NCBI GenBank assembly: GCA_003152275.1
Contig: PLZU01000039.1
Span: 1,465 to 55,780, forward strand
Direction: 5' to 3'
DNA from: Actinomycetota bacterium
Lineage (GTDB): Bacteria; Actinomycetota; Thermoleophilia; Gaiellales; Gaiellaceae
Length of the DNA: 54,316 nt
This document shows positions 34,753-43,568 of the stretch, piece after piece. Below the pieces are notes generated by a model. It was not told where the DNA came from. It saw only the letters and a program-made list of their open reading frames with translations, and made no database searches. Both the position numbers and the translations under genes were made by a program. How positions within the stretch are numbered: the stretch's first letter is position 1; every line of letters begins with the position of its first letter.

Positions 34753-35286
34753 ATGACGAGAGAACGCTCACTCACGAAACTCGAGCTTGTCCACGCCCAT
34801 GTCGGCGGTGTCCCCGGCTGGGTCGACGCCCGCTGGGAACGTTCCGACGGCAGCAAAGGCAGCGCAGCCGCGCACTTCCGCCACAAGAAGGCCGAGCAGC
34901 TCTACATCGCGCAGCTCCTCGTTACCTTGCCGACCGGGGCGCTGCTACGCGACGTGCCGCTCGCACGCATCGAGGCTGCAGCGAACGCCGACCCGAGGAT
35001 CCGTAAATGGGTCGAGAATGCCGCACCCGCTGATGTAGTCAGGGTTGCCCACAGCGCAGCCGCAAAACGCCCCCGGCTTGAACGGCCGAAGGGCCGGCGG
35101 CTGGATGACGGCTTCTATGAGCGTGTAGCCGCTGCCTATACGGCCGCGGTGGCAAACGGGCTGCACCCAGCAAAGACGCTCGCCGAAGATAGCGACACGC
35201 CACCGGGCACCGTCAACCGCTGGATCGCCGAGGCGCGCAACCGCCGCTTTCTACCTGCCGCCGAGCGTGGTCGGGTGACGGTCTGA
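34753..35286 (+). CDS. HTH protein encoded with the integrase
   Basis: 177 residues from ATG 34753. The N-terminal half is a beta/alpha domain (HAHVGGVPGWVDARWERSDG, AEQLYIAQLLVTLPTGALLR). The C-terminal third looks like a DNA-binding HTH (HPAKTLAEDSDTPPGTVNRW, then IAEARNRRFLPAAERG). Stop and integrase start overlap (TGATG), so both are made together. This gene pair recurs in actinobacterial integrative elements; the HTH protein may direct recombination or control its own promoter. Confidence 0.8.
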   Translation: MTRERSLTKLELVHAHVGGVPGWVDARWERSDGSKGSAAAHFRHKKAEQLYIAQLLVTLPTGALLRDVPLARIEAAANADPRIRKWVENAAPADVVRVAHSAAAKRPRLERPKGRRLDDGFYERVAAAYTAAVANGLHPAKTLAEDSDTPPGTVNRWIAEARNRRFLPAAERGRVTV

Positions 35287-36362
35287 TGGCCGCCGAAGCG
35301 AGAGGTTCAACCTATGCCACGGCAGCCGGCGTCGGGATCCGCTGGCTCGAGGGTGGCAAGCGCCGTTATCAGAGCGGTTTCCGCAACAAGAGCGAAGCTC
35401 GCCGCTGGTTCGCCGACAACGTCGCACCACGGCTGCATGGCCCTGCCCGCCCGGACCCGGGGATCACGCTCGACGCGTTCTGCGACGTCTTCCTCGAGCG
35501 GCACGGGGCGACCGTGTCGCCGTCGACGAAAGCGACGCTGACGGAGCGGCTGAAGCCTGCGCGTGCCGTTTTCGGCTCGTGGACGCTGCGCGAGCTCGAG
35601 GGCGCCGCGGCTGACGTCGCCGCGTGGCGTGCCGGCCTCTCGGATACGTCCCGTTATCGGCTCACGTCTGCTCTGCGTCAGGTGCTTGGCGCCGCGGTGC
35701 GTTGGCGCTATCTGACGGTCAACCCGGCCGTCGACGCGGGACGGAACCCACAGCCGCGCGCCGAGGAGCTCGACCCATTCACCCGCGACGAGGTCGACAA
35801 GATCGCCGTCGAGCTCGGTCACGTCTACGGGCCTCTCGCGATCGTCGGTGCCGAGACAGGGCTCCGTACGGCCGAATTGATCGCGCTCGAACGGCGCGAC
35901 GTGCAAGACGGCGCGGTGGTCGTGCAGCGCCGCCACGCGAACGGGAGACTCGTCGACTACCCGAAGACCGAACGCAGCCGCCGGCGCGTACCGCTGACCG
36001 ACCGCGCACAGGCCGCGCTCGAAGGGATGCCCGCACGGATCGACACTCGGCTCGTCTTCCCGGCACCGGAAGGCGGCCACCTCAACCTCGATAGCTGGCG
36101 CTTCCGAGAGTGGACGCCAGCCCTCGAGGCCGCGGGTGTGCGCGTGCGTGGCCCGTACCACCTGCGACACATGTTCGCGACCGAGGCACTCGCCGCTGGC
36201 GTGTCGATCTTCGAGCTCGCTCGCCTGATGGGAACCTCGGTGGCGATGATCGACAGAACGTACGGCCACCTTGCGCACGACTCGGAGGCTGGGATTCTCG
36301 CCCGCCTGAATGCGCGTTCCGCCCGTTCTGGCGACGAAGTGGCGTCGCCGTCGTCCGAGTAG
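35286..36362 (+). CDS. int: Tyrosine integrase of the island
   Basis: 358 residues. N-terminal DNA-binding region with AGVGIRWLEGGKRRYQSGFR, a SAM-like core-binding domain (about 60-150), and a catalytic domain with Arg in TGLRTAELIAL, HxxR in YHLRHMFAT and Tyr in IDRTYGHL. It recombines attachment sites in the tRNA-Ala gene 38 bases downstream. The close link of integrase, hairpin and tRNA is standard for tRNA-targeted elements. Confidence 0.95.
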   Translation: MAAEARGSTYATAAGVGIRWLEGGKRRYQSGFRNKSEARRWFADNVAPRLHGPARPDPGITLDAFCDVFLERHGATVSPSTKATLTERLKPARAVFGSWTLRELEGAAADVAAWRAGLSDTSRYRLTSALRQVLGAAVRWRYLTVNPAVDAGRNPQPRAEELDPFTRDEVDKIAVELGHVYGPLAIVGAETGLRTAELIALERRDVQDGAVVVQRRHANGRLVDYPKTERSRRRVPLTDRAQAALEGMPARIDTRLVFPAPEGGHLNLDSWRFREWTPALEAAGVRVRGPYHLRHMFATEALAAGVSIFELARLMGTSVAMIDRTYGHLAHDSEAGILARLNARSARSGDEVASPSSE

Positions 36363-36369
36363 AGAACGA

Positions 36370-36395
36370 GAAACCGCCTTATTGCAGGCGGTTTC
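36370..36395. terminator. Hairpin after the integrase
   Basis: Perfect 9-base arms GAAACCGCC / GGCGGTTTC with an 8-base loop; lies between the convergent integrase and tRNA-Ala genes. No long T-run on either strand, so efficiency is uncertain. Confidence 0.7.
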
Positions 36396-36399
36396 GAGG

Positions 36400-36445
36400 T
36401 GGAGCGTGCCGGGATCGAACCGGCGACCTCCGGCTTGCAAAGCCG
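36400..36445 (-). repeat. Prophage attachment site, right (inside tRNA-Ala)
   Basis: Same 46 bases as 22120-22165. It covers tRNA positions 28-73; after integration the phage copy supplies the 3' half and keeps the gene functional. Confidence 0.93.
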
Positions 36446-36472
36446 GCGCTCTCCCAGCTGAGCTAACGCCCC
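36400..36472 (-). tRNA. tRNA-Ala(TGC)
   Basis: 73 bases, no encoded CCA. Acceptor GGGGCGT pairs with ACGCTCC, including the G3:U70 pair that marks alanine tRNAs. Anticodon TGC lies in a CGGCTTTGCAAGCCG stem-loop; the T loop is GGTTCGATCCC. It is the integration target of the adjacent element. Confidence 0.96.
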
Positions 36473-36512
36473 GTGCGCCCCGCAGTGTAGAGCCAGGCTC
36501 AGCGGGCTGAGG

Positions 36513-36944
36513 CTACGCCGCTTCGAGCGGCGTGCCGAGCTGCTTCGACCACCAGTCCGGGCCGACCTCGATCATCTTCGGCGGCGGCGCGTCCTCAGTC
36601 ATCTCGTCGCGTCCCAGGCTCGCTGCGACGAGGCGCGCTTGCTCGCCGCGCAGCCGGTCGCGTTCGGCCTCGACCTCGCTCGTGCGCAGCTTCAGCGTCT
36701 CGCGGCGGGACTCATATTCCGCGACGACCTCGTCGAGCCGCACACGCTGCGTCTCAATCGCCTCGAGCATGCGTTCGAGGTCGTGCTCGCGCCGGTCGAG
36801 CGCAGCCGATCGCTCGTCGGCTTCGGCCCGGGACTCCTCGGCCCGGCGCACCCAAGCTTCGCGCCGGTTCAGCTCCGCCTCACGCGCAGCAAGCTCGAGC
36901 TCATACTCGGCGAGCGTTGATGGCGAGGCGTTCTGATGGGCCAT
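36513..36944 (-). CDS. Coiled-coil protein
   Basis: 143 residues from ATG 36944 with GAAGGAG upstream. Residues 10-110 are a continuous coiled coil (LAEYELELAAREAELNRREA, ALDRREHDLERMLEAIETQR). The C-terminal segment VGPDWWSKQLG is aromatic and could be a docking motif. Similar in style to the larger coiled-coil gene at 10548-11433. Possibly a cell-division or polarity factor; no family certain. Confidence 0.75.
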   Translation of the reverse strand: MAHQNASPSTLAEYELELAAREAELNRREAWVRRAEESRAEADERSAALDRREHDLERMLEAIETQRVRLDEVVAEYESRRETLKLRTSEVEAERDRLRGEQARLVAASLGRDEMTEDAPPPKMIEVGPDWWSKQLGTPLEAA

Positions 36945-37067
36945 GCGGCGACTCCTTCGATGAACCAACCTGCGCCGCAGGCGACTTGACAAGAATCGAC
37001 GGGGGAGGGCCGGCCTGTCGACCCCCATTCGAGGGATCGCCAGGCCGGGTGATGCACAGCTAGAGCG

Positions 37068-37310
37068 TCAGGCGGCCCGTTCGAGCCGCTCTTCGACCCG
37101 TGCGCGGGCGACGATCGAGTCGCGATCGCCGAAGCGCATCCGGGCGCGGAGCGCACGGTGCTCGTCCCAAAGCCGGCCGAGCTCGGAGTCGAGCCGGCGG
37201 ATGTCTTCCTTGATCTCAGGGTCGTACTCCGCGGAAAGGCGATGCCAGAGCTCGGCACGCTCCTCGCTCAGGCGCTCGATCTCCGCGTGGATGGAGGCGA
37301 GAATGTTCAT
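37068..37310 (-). CDS. Small helical protein, DUF2630-like
   Basis: 80 residues from ATG 37310 with AAGGAG upstream. Entirely helical and charged: MNILASIHAEIERLSEERAE, DIRRLDSELGRLWDEHRALR. Length and pattern match DUF2630, a family of unknown function common in actinobacteria. Follows the metallopeptidase gene on the same strand, separated by 46 bases. Confidence 0.75.
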   Translation of the reverse strand: MNILASIHAEIERLSEERAELWHRLSAEYDPEIKEDIRRLDSELGRLWDEHRALRARMRFGDRDSIVARARVEERLERAA

Positions 37311-37356
37311 GCTCCTTGTAACGGCGATCGCCGCCGCTGCATTCCAGCGCGAATCC

Positions 37357-37683
37357 TCAGGAAAACCCGAGGTCGTCGAGCCGGTCCTCGTCGAGCCCGA
37401 AGTAATGGGCGACCTCGTGCAGCACCGTGATTCGGATCTCTTCCTCAAGCTCGGCGGGGTCGGGAAAGGACTCGACGAGGGGCCGGCGGAAGATCCGGAT
37501 CCGGTCCGGGAGCGCCCCGGCCCAGTCGCCGCGCTCCGGCAGCGGCACGCCCTCGTAGAGGCCAAAGAGATCGGGGTCGTCGGGATGTTCATCCTCGACC
37601 GAGATCTCGACATTGCGGATCGCCTCGTGCAGCTCGGCCGGCAGCGAGGCGAGAACGCGCTGGACGTGCTCGTCGAACGTCAA
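37357..37683 (-). CDS. Zincin-like metallopeptidase family protein
   Basis: 108 residues from TTG 37683, which overlaps the rhomboid stop codon (TTGA). The C-terminal motif ITVLHEVAHYFGLDEDRLDD contains HExxH followed by His/Asp-rich residues, as in the small MMP-like family. Middle segment ALPDRIRIFRRPLVES. Such proteins are compact zinc peptidase folds of unknown substrate. Coupling to rhomboid suggests both act in protein turnover. Confidence 0.85.
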   Translation of the reverse strand: MTFDEHVQRVLASLPAELHEAIRNVEISVEDEHPDDPDLFGLYEGVPLPERGDWAGALPDRIRIFRRPLVESFPDPAELEEEIRITVLHEVAHYFGLDEDRLDDLGFS

Positions 37684-38405
37684 TAGACGGGGTAGCGCGG
37701 CATCGGCGCCTCCGGCCGACGTTTGACGACGAGGAGGATCGTCGCGAGACCGAAGGCGAAGCCGCCGATGTGGGCAAAGAATGCCGTCCCGTCGCCGCCC
37801 GAGGGGTGCACGAGGGAGAGGCCGCCGGTCCAGATCTGGAGCGCGATCCACACGCCGAGGAACCAGATCGCGGGGATCTCGCGGATGAGGATGATTCCGA
37901 AGAAGATCAGCGTCAGCACGCGCGCGCGGGGGAAGAGCACGAAGTAGGCGCCGAGCACGCCTGCGATCGCGCCGCTCGCGCCGATGTTCGGGATGCTCGC
38001 GTCCGGGGCGCTGCCGAACCAGAGCGTCACTGCCGTTTGCGCAGCCATCGCCGCTATGCCCGCCGCGAGATACCAAACGAGGAAGCGAACGCGGCCGAGC
38101 GCGTCCTCAATGTTGTTCCCGAAGATCCAGAGGAAGAGCATGTTGAAGCCGATGTGCTGCCAGCTTGCGTGCATGAACATCCCCGTGAAGATCCCCTCGT
38201 ACCAGGGGAGCGGATGCACGAGGAACGGCACCGGAATGTGGCACGGCCCGCTGAACGTGCACGGGTAGTAGCCGTCACGGAAGATGTGGACGTCGACGCC
38301 CGGCTTCGAAAGCTCCCAGAACCAGACGAGCGCGTTGGCGACGATCAGCCCGACCGTGACGACAGGAAACGTCCGGGTCGGAACGTTGTCGCGTAGAGGG
38401 AACAC
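37680..38405 (-). CDS. Rhomboid family intramembrane serine protease
   Basis: 241 residues from GTG 38405. Six or more TM helices. Key motifs: MHASWQHIGFNMLFLWIFG (conserved His and Asn of TM2), nucleophile Ser in IGASGAIAG near residue 142, catalytic His in AHIGGFAFG near 210. The first periplasmic loop carries two Cys (YYPCTFSGPCHIP). It cleaves TM segments of substrate proteins. Sits six bases before the end of the M3-like peptidase gene. Confidence 0.93.
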   Translation of the reverse strand: MFPLRDNVPTRTFPVVTVGLIVANALVWFWELSKPGVDVHIFRDGYYPCTFSGPCHIPVPFLVHPLPWYEGIFTGMFMHASWQHIGFNMLFLWIFGNNIEDALGRVRFLVWYLAAGIAAMAAQTAVTLWFGSAPDASIPNIGASGAIAGVLGAYFVLFPRARVLTLIFFGIILIREIPAIWFLGVWIALQIWTGGLSLVHPSGGDGTAFFAHIGGFAFGLATILLVVKRRPEAPMPRYPVY

Positions 38406-38410
38406 GCGCT

Positions 38411-39898
38411 CTATACGGCGGCGAGCGCTTCGCGCACGCGGTCGGCAGCCGCCTCGAGCTCGAGCTGTGCGCCGGTAACCTCCTGCAGGAGCTCGTCGGC
38501 GGTCGGCTTCTGTCCCTCCGACCAGAGCTCGCGGATGAGCGAGCCTGCGTCCTTCCGCGTGAACCATGCGTTGCCGAACTTCTCGCGCAGATACGCGCGC
38601 AACTGCGCCTCGAACGCCCACGCGCGAAGGTACTGGGACGCGTAGAAGCCGTCGTCGATGTCGGCGAGATAGTCGGTGTCGCTCGGAGTGACCTTGAGTG
38701 CGCCGCCGAGCAGCTCGACGTAGCGCGACTTCATCGTCGTCACGTCCGTGACGGCATGGAACTCGATCTCGTAGATCAGCTTCGCGCAGTAGCGGCGTAG
38801 CAGCCAGAGCAGCTGCGTCGCTCCTTCCGCTGCGAACTCGAGCGGGCGTGGGACGTCGAGCCGGCGCTCGAGCCACGCCGGCTCGATCGTGAGGTGCTCG
38901 AGTAGCATTGCCCAGCCTTCGGTGACCGCGTTGTCGCCCAGCCGCTTCTCCTCGACGGTGAGCGACGGCGACGTATGCGCGAAATGCTCGGTGTGGCCGG
39001 CCTCGTGAAAGAGTGCGCGCCAGTCGTCGGGGCCGCCCTGCGGCTTGATCACGAGCACGACGCGCTCGGGGATCTCGATCGGAACGCAGAACGCGCGCGG
39101 CGTCTTGTTCGGGCGATCCTCCAGGTCGAGCTCGACGTTGCGCTGCGAGCGTAGGTCGACGCCCAGGTCGGAGAGCGTCGCCTCGAGCGCCGGCAGCATG
39201 CGGTCCTTCGGAAACGCCTCGTCCCAGCCGGCGCCACGAAAGACGCGAGCGACGTCCCAGCGCTCGATCTCGCCGAGCCCGAGACCGATCCGGGCGCGAA
39301 AGAAGCGGTCACCCGCGTCCTCCCAGAGCCGTTCCGTCGAATCGAGGAAGCGCCGGCACTGGTCGGCGAGATCGTCGAGGGGGTATCGGAAGCCGCGGTA
39401 CAGCTCCGTGTAGTTCGGGGCGCCGAGCCGCTCCGTCTCCCGGTGCACGACCTGGTTTTTGCGGATGTAAAGGCCGTTGTGCTCTTCGGTCGCCTCGTTG
39501 CGCACGCGCTCGAGCGCCTCGCGTCGCGCGCGGTCGTCCTCGTTCGCGATGCGAGGGCGTAGATCGCGATAGGGGATCTCCTCGCCGCCGACCTTGACAC
39601 TGTGGGTCTCCGCTTCGGCGATCTTCTCCTCCTCTTCGCTGACGAAGTTCCCGAGGTAGCCCTCGCAGGCGAAGCGCCAGAGCTCGCGGACGTTACGGCC
39701 GCCGTTCACCGAGGCGCCGACGTCGAGCGCGGTGTCGAGCTTCGTCAGCTCGGCATGGCGCTCGTAGATCGGAACGAGGTCGTAGGTCTCTTTGTGCCCG
39801 GCGAAGTGGAGATAGGCCTCCTCGTCGAGCTCCGCGATGAAGCGGTCGGCGTCCTCGCGGAGGGCGTCGAGCTCTCGATTGCTGAGCGGAGTGGCCAA
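38411..39898 (-). CDS. M3-like zinc metallopeptidase
   Basis: 495 residues, mostly helical. Zinc site FHEAGHTEHFAH (HExxH near residue 297), with the third ligand Glu in NAVTEGWAML about 28 residues later, the layout of gluzincins related to oligopeptidases M3/PepF. The aromatic C-terminus contains DDGFYASQYLRAWAFEAQLR. Cytosolic, without a signal peptide. Probably degrades peptides. It may share an operon with the rhomboid gene. The exact peptidase family is uncertain; a carboxypeptidase Taq-like fold is an alternative. Confidence 0.85.
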   Translation of the reverse strand: MATPLSNRELDALREDADRFIAELDEEAYLHFAGHKETYDLVPIYERHAELTKLDTALDVGASVNGGRNVRELWRFACEGYLGNFVSEEEEKIAEAETHSVKVGGEEIPYRDLRPRIANEDDRARREALERVRNEATEEHNGLYIRKNQVVHRETERLGAPNYTELYRGFRYPLDDLADQCRRFLDSTERLWEDAGDRFFRARIGLGLGEIERWDVARVFRGAGWDEAFPKDRMLPALEATLSDLGVDLRSQRNVELDLEDRPNKTPRAFCVPIEIPERVVLVIKPQGGPDDWRALFHEAGHTEHFAHTSPSLTVEEKRLGDNAVTEGWAMLLEHLTIEPAWLERRLDVPRPLEFAAEGATQLLWLLRRYCAKLIYEIEFHAVTDVTTMKSRYVELLGGALKVTPSDTDYLADIDDGFYASQYLRAWAFEAQLRAYLREKFGNAWFTRKDAGSLIRELWSEGQKPTADELLQEVTGAQLELEAAADRVREALAAV

Positions 39899-39918
39899 GA
39901 CGTGCCTAGGATAACCCT

Positions 39919-40320
39919 GTGCAGGAGATCAATCTCAAGACCGATCGGAAGACCCAGCTCGTCAACATCACGGAGCAGGTCCAGGCGGCGCTTGGTGAAA
40001 CGAACGGCGCCGCGGCGGCACTCGTCTACGTCCCGCACACGACGGCCGGCGTCACGATCAACGAGCACGCCGATCCGCTCGTCGCCGAGGATCTGGAGAA
40101 CGCGCTCCAGAAGGTCGTGAACGACGCGTGGGACTGGAAGCACACCGAGGATCCCGACGGTCCGAACGCTCCCTCGCACGTGCGCGCCTCGCTCATGAGC
40201 ACGCAGATCCTCGTCCCGATCAGCGACGGCAAGCTCGCTCTCGGTCGCTGGCAGGGGATCTTCTTCTGCGAGTTCGACGGGCCGCGCGACCGTAAGGTGT
40301 TCGTCACGCCGCTCGCCTGA
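39919..40320 (+). CDS. yjbQ: YjbQ family protein (secondary thiamine-phosphate synthase)
   Basis: 133 residues from GTG 39919. Complete UPF0047/YjbQ sequence: [57 protein letters not shown]. Members show weak thiamine-phosphate synthase activity; the physiological role is unsettled. Divergent from the M3-like gene with a 20-base spacer, so their promoters overlap. Confidence 0.93.
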   Translation: MQEINLKTDRKTQLVNITEQVQAALGETNGAAAALVYVPHTTAGVTINEHADPLVAEDLENALQKVVNDAWDWKHTEDPDGPNAPSHVRASLMSTQILVPISDGKLALGRWQGIFFCEFDGPRDRKVFVTPLA

Positions 40321-40358
40321 ACACCGGCGCAACCTCAGCGCAACATTCGCTCACTAGC

Positions 40359-41744
40359 GTGCGATCCGTGCGGCGGCGGTCAGTGCTCATTGCAGCGGCG
40401 GTCGCCGTGGCCGTCTTTGCTGGCACCGCATCCGCTTCCCAGCGCCCTCGCCTGACCGGCATCCACAAGATCCGGCACATCGTCGTGATCATGCAGGAGA
40501 ACCGGTCGTTCGACTCCTACTTCGGCACGTATCCCGGCGCTACCGGAATCCCAAAGAACGTCTGCGTCCCCGATCCGAACCACGGCGGCTGCCAGCGTCC
40601 GTACCACGACCACCGGGCCGTCAACCTCGGCGGGCCGCACGACCACATCGACGCGGTCAAGGACGTCAACGCCGGCAGCATGAACGGTTTCATCGGGCAG
40701 GCCGAAGTGGGCCGGCGCGTGTGGTGTACCAAGCACATCGACTCGGGGGCATGCTCGCTCGCTCCGAAGAAGCCGGACGTCATGGGCTACCACGACTGGC
40801 ACGAGCTCCCCAACTACTGGTCGTACGCACGCCACTTCGTCTTGCAAGACCACATGTTCCAGGCCGATGCGTCGTGGAGCCTGCCCGGTCACCTGTACAT
40901 GCTGTCGGGCTGGTCGGCTCGGTGCTCGCAGCGCGGGAACCCGATGAGCTGTGTGAGCGCGGTCCAGGATCCCGGGTCGCCGCCGGGCGAGCCGCAGAAC
41001 ACGACGGGTGCGGTACCCGACTACGCCTGGACGGATCTCACGTATCTGCTTCATCGCGACAACGTGAGCTGGCGCTACTACGTCTTCAAGGGGATGCAGC
41101 CCGACTGCGACGACAGTGCCATGTTCTGCAAGGCGGTGCCGCAGGATGCGAAGACGCCGGGCATCTGGAACCCACTGCCGTTCTTTGAGACGGTCTCGCA
41201 GGACCGGCAGCTCGAGAACGTCGCGCCGTTCAACGACTTCCTCGTGGCTGCGCACGCGGGGAAGCTGCCTGCGGTCTCGTGGCTTGCGCCCGCCCAGGCG
41301 GTGAGCGATCATCCGCCCGCCTCGATTCGTCGCGGCCAGACGTACGTCACCGGCGTCATCAACGCGATCATGCGCAGCAAGGACTGGAGCTCGACCGCGA
41401 TCTTGCTCGCCTGGGACGACTGGGGCGGCTTCTACGACAGTGTGAAGCCGCCAAAGGTCGATGCGCAGGGCTACGGGCTGCGCGTGCCTGCGCTCGTGAT
41501 CAGCCCGTATGCGAAGCGCGGCTACATCGATCACCAGGTGCTGAGCTCGGACGCGTATCTGAAGTTCATCGAGGACGACTTTCTCCATGGTGCGCGGCTC
41601 AATCCGCGCACCGACGGGCGGCCGGACTCACGCCCCGACGTCCGGGAGAACGTGAAGATCCTCGGAGACTTGCGGAACGACTTCAATTTCGCCCAGCGCC
41701 CGCGGCGCCCGCTCCTCCTGTCGCTGCATCCGAAGTTTTCGTAG
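40359..41744 (+). CDS. Secreted phospholipase C-type phosphoesterase
   Basis: 461 residues from GTG 40359. N-terminal signal with RRRS before a hydrophobic core ([14 protein letters not shown]), possibly Tat. The metal-binding start [17 protein letters not shown] is the hallmark of the phosphoesterase/phospholipase C family, with [27 protein letters not shown] and [14 protein letters not shown] following. It hydrolyses phosphodiester or phosphomonoester bonds outside the cell. No ribosome site is visible before the GTG. Confidence 0.92.
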   Translation: MRSVRRRSVLIAAAVAVAVFAGTASASQRPRLTGIHKIRHIVVIMQENRSFDSYFGTYPGATGIPKNVCVPDPNHGGCQRPYHDHRAVNLGGPHDHIDAVKDVNAGSMNGFIGQAEVGRRVWCTKHIDSGACSLAPKKPDVMGYHDWHELPNYWSYARHFVLQDHMFQADASWSLPGHLYMLSGWSARCSQRGNPMSCVSAVQDPGSPPGEPQNTTGAVPDYAWTDLTYLLHRDNVSWRYYVFKGMQPDCDDSAMFCKAVPQDAKTPGIWNPLPFFETVSQDRQLENVAPFNDFLVAAHAGKLPAVSWLAPAQAVSDHPPASIRRGQTYVTGVINAIMRSKDWSSTAILLAWDDWGGFYDSVKPPKVDAQGYGLRVPALVISPYAKRGYIDHQVLSSDAYLKFIEDDFLHGARLNPRTDGRPDSRPDVRENVKILGDLRNDFNFAQRPRRPLLLSLHPKFS

Positions 41745-41765
41745 TACACGCGTTACTGTGCGGCG

Positions 41766-43136
41766 ATGGCCGCGCCGGTGACGAAGGGTCAGGAGCTCGA
41801 GCTCGACGTCGAGTCGCTCGCGTACGGCGGCAACGGCGTTGCCCGCCTCGACGGGTTCGTCGTCTTCGTGCGGCGCGGACTGCCCGGCGATCGTGTTCGC
41901 GCGCGCGTGACGAAGGTGAAGCGCTCGCACGCGGAGGCGCTCGCCACCGAAATCGTCCGGCCGGGGCCGCAGCGCGTCGAGGCACCGTGCGCGCATTTCC
42001 CCGAGTGCGGTGGTTGCCGCTTCCAGGATCTCGAGTACAGCGCGCAGCTCGCACAGAAGCAATCTCAGGTGCGCGACGCGTTGCAGCGGATTGCCGGCAT
42101 CGCCGAGCCACCGCTCGAGGATATCGTGCCGTGCGAGCCCGACATCTTCCACTACCGCAACAAGATGGAGTACTCGTTCACGCAGACGCCGGATGGCCCT
42201 GCGCTCGGCCTGCACAGGGCCGGCCGCTGGGACGAGGTGCTCGACCTTCAGAAGTGCTGGCTCACCACCGACTTCGGTAACGACCTTCGCGATGCGGTCC
42301 GCAGCTGGGCGCGCGAGGAAGGGCTCGCGGCGTACTCGCAGGCGGACGGCACCGGGTATCTGCGGCATCTCGTCATTCGCGAAGGGCGTAACACCGGTCA
42401 GGCGCTCGTGCAACTCGTGACCGGGCCGGGCGAGAAGTTCGAGCACGGCTACTTCCTCGATGTTGTGCGCGCGTTCCCGCAGGTGCGCTCCGTGCACTGG
42501 TCGATCAACGACACGCCCGCAGAAGTGACGAATCTGCCGAGCCAGCTGCTCTGGGGCGACGGCTGGATCGAAGAAGAGCTGTGCGGCCTGCGCTTTCACG
42601 TCCGACCGAACGCGTTCCTGCAGACGAACACCGCGATGGCGGAGAAGGTGTACGGGCTTGTGCGAGAGGCGGCGCAGCTCACCGGCAGCGAAACGGTGTG
42701 GGACCTCTATTGCGGCATCGGGACGATCGGCCTGTCGCTCGCGGGCGACGCGCTGACCGTGTGGGGCATCGAGGTGTCGGAGGAGTCCGTCGCGTGCGCA
42801 CTCGAGAACGCGGAGCTGAACGGGATCACGAACACGGCGTTCTTCGCCGGCAACGTCGGCCAGGTCACCCAGGAGTTGCTCGAGCGCTCGGGCCCACCGG
42901 AGGTCGTCGTCGTCGATCCGCCGCGCGCCGGGCTCGCGGGCAAGGCGCTGCGCCGGCTCGGCGAGATCGGCGCGCCCAGGCTCGTCTACGTCTCGTGCAA
43001 CCCGACGACGCTCGCGGGCGACGTGAAGCTCTTGCGCGAGGCGTACGGCTACGAGCTGCTGCGGGCGCGGCCGGTCGACATGTTCCCGCACACGCCGCAC
43101 GTCGAGACGGTTGCCCTACTCGAACGGGGGGTCTGA
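41766..43136 (+). CDS. rlmD: TrmA/RlmD family RNA (uracil-5)-methyltransferase
   Basis: 456 residues. TRAM domain (residues 5-62), 4Fe-4S cysteines CAHFPECGGC plus QKCWL, SAM-binding DLYCGIGTIGLSLA, DPPRAGLAGKALR and the nucleophile in YVSCNPTTLAGD. It methylates U in rRNA or tRNA; the iron-sulfur cluster favours the RlmD-like branch. The last residues (ERGV) and the stop TGA are provided by a GGGGTCTGACCCC palindrome at 43128-43140. Starts 22 bases after the phospholipase stop. Confidence 0.92.
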   Translation: MAAPVTKGQELELDVESLAYGGNGVARLDGFVVFVRRGLPGDRVRARVTKVKRSHAEALATEIVRPGPQRVEAPCAHFPECGGCRFQDLEYSAQLAQKQSQVRDALQRIAGIAEPPLEDIVPCEPDIFHYRNKMEYSFTQTPDGPALGLHRAGRWDEVLDLQKCWLTTDFGNDLRDAVRSWAREEGLAAYSQADGTGYLRHLVIREGRNTGQALVQLVTGPGEKFEHGYFLDVVRAFPQVRSVHWSINDTPAEVTNLPSQLLWGDGWIEEELCGLRFHVRPNAFLQTNTAMAEKVYGLVREAAQLTGSETVWDLYCGIGTIGLSLAGDALTVWGIEVSEESVACALENAELNGITNTAFFAGNVGQVTQELLERSGPPEVVVVDPPRAGLAGKALRRLGEIGAPRLVYVSCNPTTLAGDVKLLREAYGYELLRARPVDMFPHTPHVETVALLERGV

Positions 43137-43156
43137 CCCCTCCGGGGTTCGACCCC
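43128..43156. repeat. GGGGTCTGACCCC repeat at the end of rlmD
   Basis: GGGGTCTGACCCC (43128-43140) contains the rlmD stop; a near copy, GGGGTTCGACCCC, follows at 43144-43156. Together they can form a hairpin terminator. Confidence 0.75.
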
Positions 43157-43217
43157 GCTTGCTTGATCCGCTCGGCTCCGCGTGACAGTCTGCCCCTGTC
43201 AACCGATGGAGGGCGCG

Positions 43218-43568
43218 ATGAGTAACGACAGCGCTCCGGTTGCGGCCCGGAACGAACCTGCGGAGATCAAAAGCGACGCGAACCTGCACGTCCAGGTCAC
43301 CGGCGCGACCAAGCGGTTCCATCTCTGGCAGCAGGCACCCGCCTGGATCCTCGGCTTCGCGGCGATCGGGCTCGGCTTCCTGATGGTGCTGCGGGGCTAC
43401 GACTCGGCCGCCGGCTGGTTCGCCGTTTCGACGGCGATCGTGCTATCGGTGCTCGCGTCGTTCAGGTCGCCGTTCTCGATCGGCGAGACGTCGGTGAGCA
43501 CGCAGCCGGGAAAGCGGCCTAGGAAGAAGCCGGTGACGACCCCGACGAACCCTCCGACCGGCGCATAG
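43218..43568 (+). CDS. Small membrane protein
   Basis: 116 residues from ATG 43218 (GGAGGGCGCG before it). Soluble N-terminus (NDSAPVAARNEPAEIKSDAN), two hydrophobic helices (WILGFAAIGLGFLMVLRGY and WFAVSTAIVLSVLASF), basic Pro/Thr-rich tail. Ends 50 bases inside the convergent presenilin-like gene. Unknown function. Confidence 0.65.
   Translation: MSNDSAPVAARNEPAEIKSDANLHVQVTGATKRFHLWQQAPAWILGFAAIGLGFLMVLRGYDSAAGWFAVSTAIVLSVLASFRSPFSIGETSVSTQPGKRPRKKPVTTPTNPPTGA

Noticed and set aside
22166..36399. Tailocin (phage-tail bacteriocin) cluster
   Set aside because: Terminase, integrase and a Prim-Pol replication gene are present, and sheath, tube and baseplate genes are not seen.
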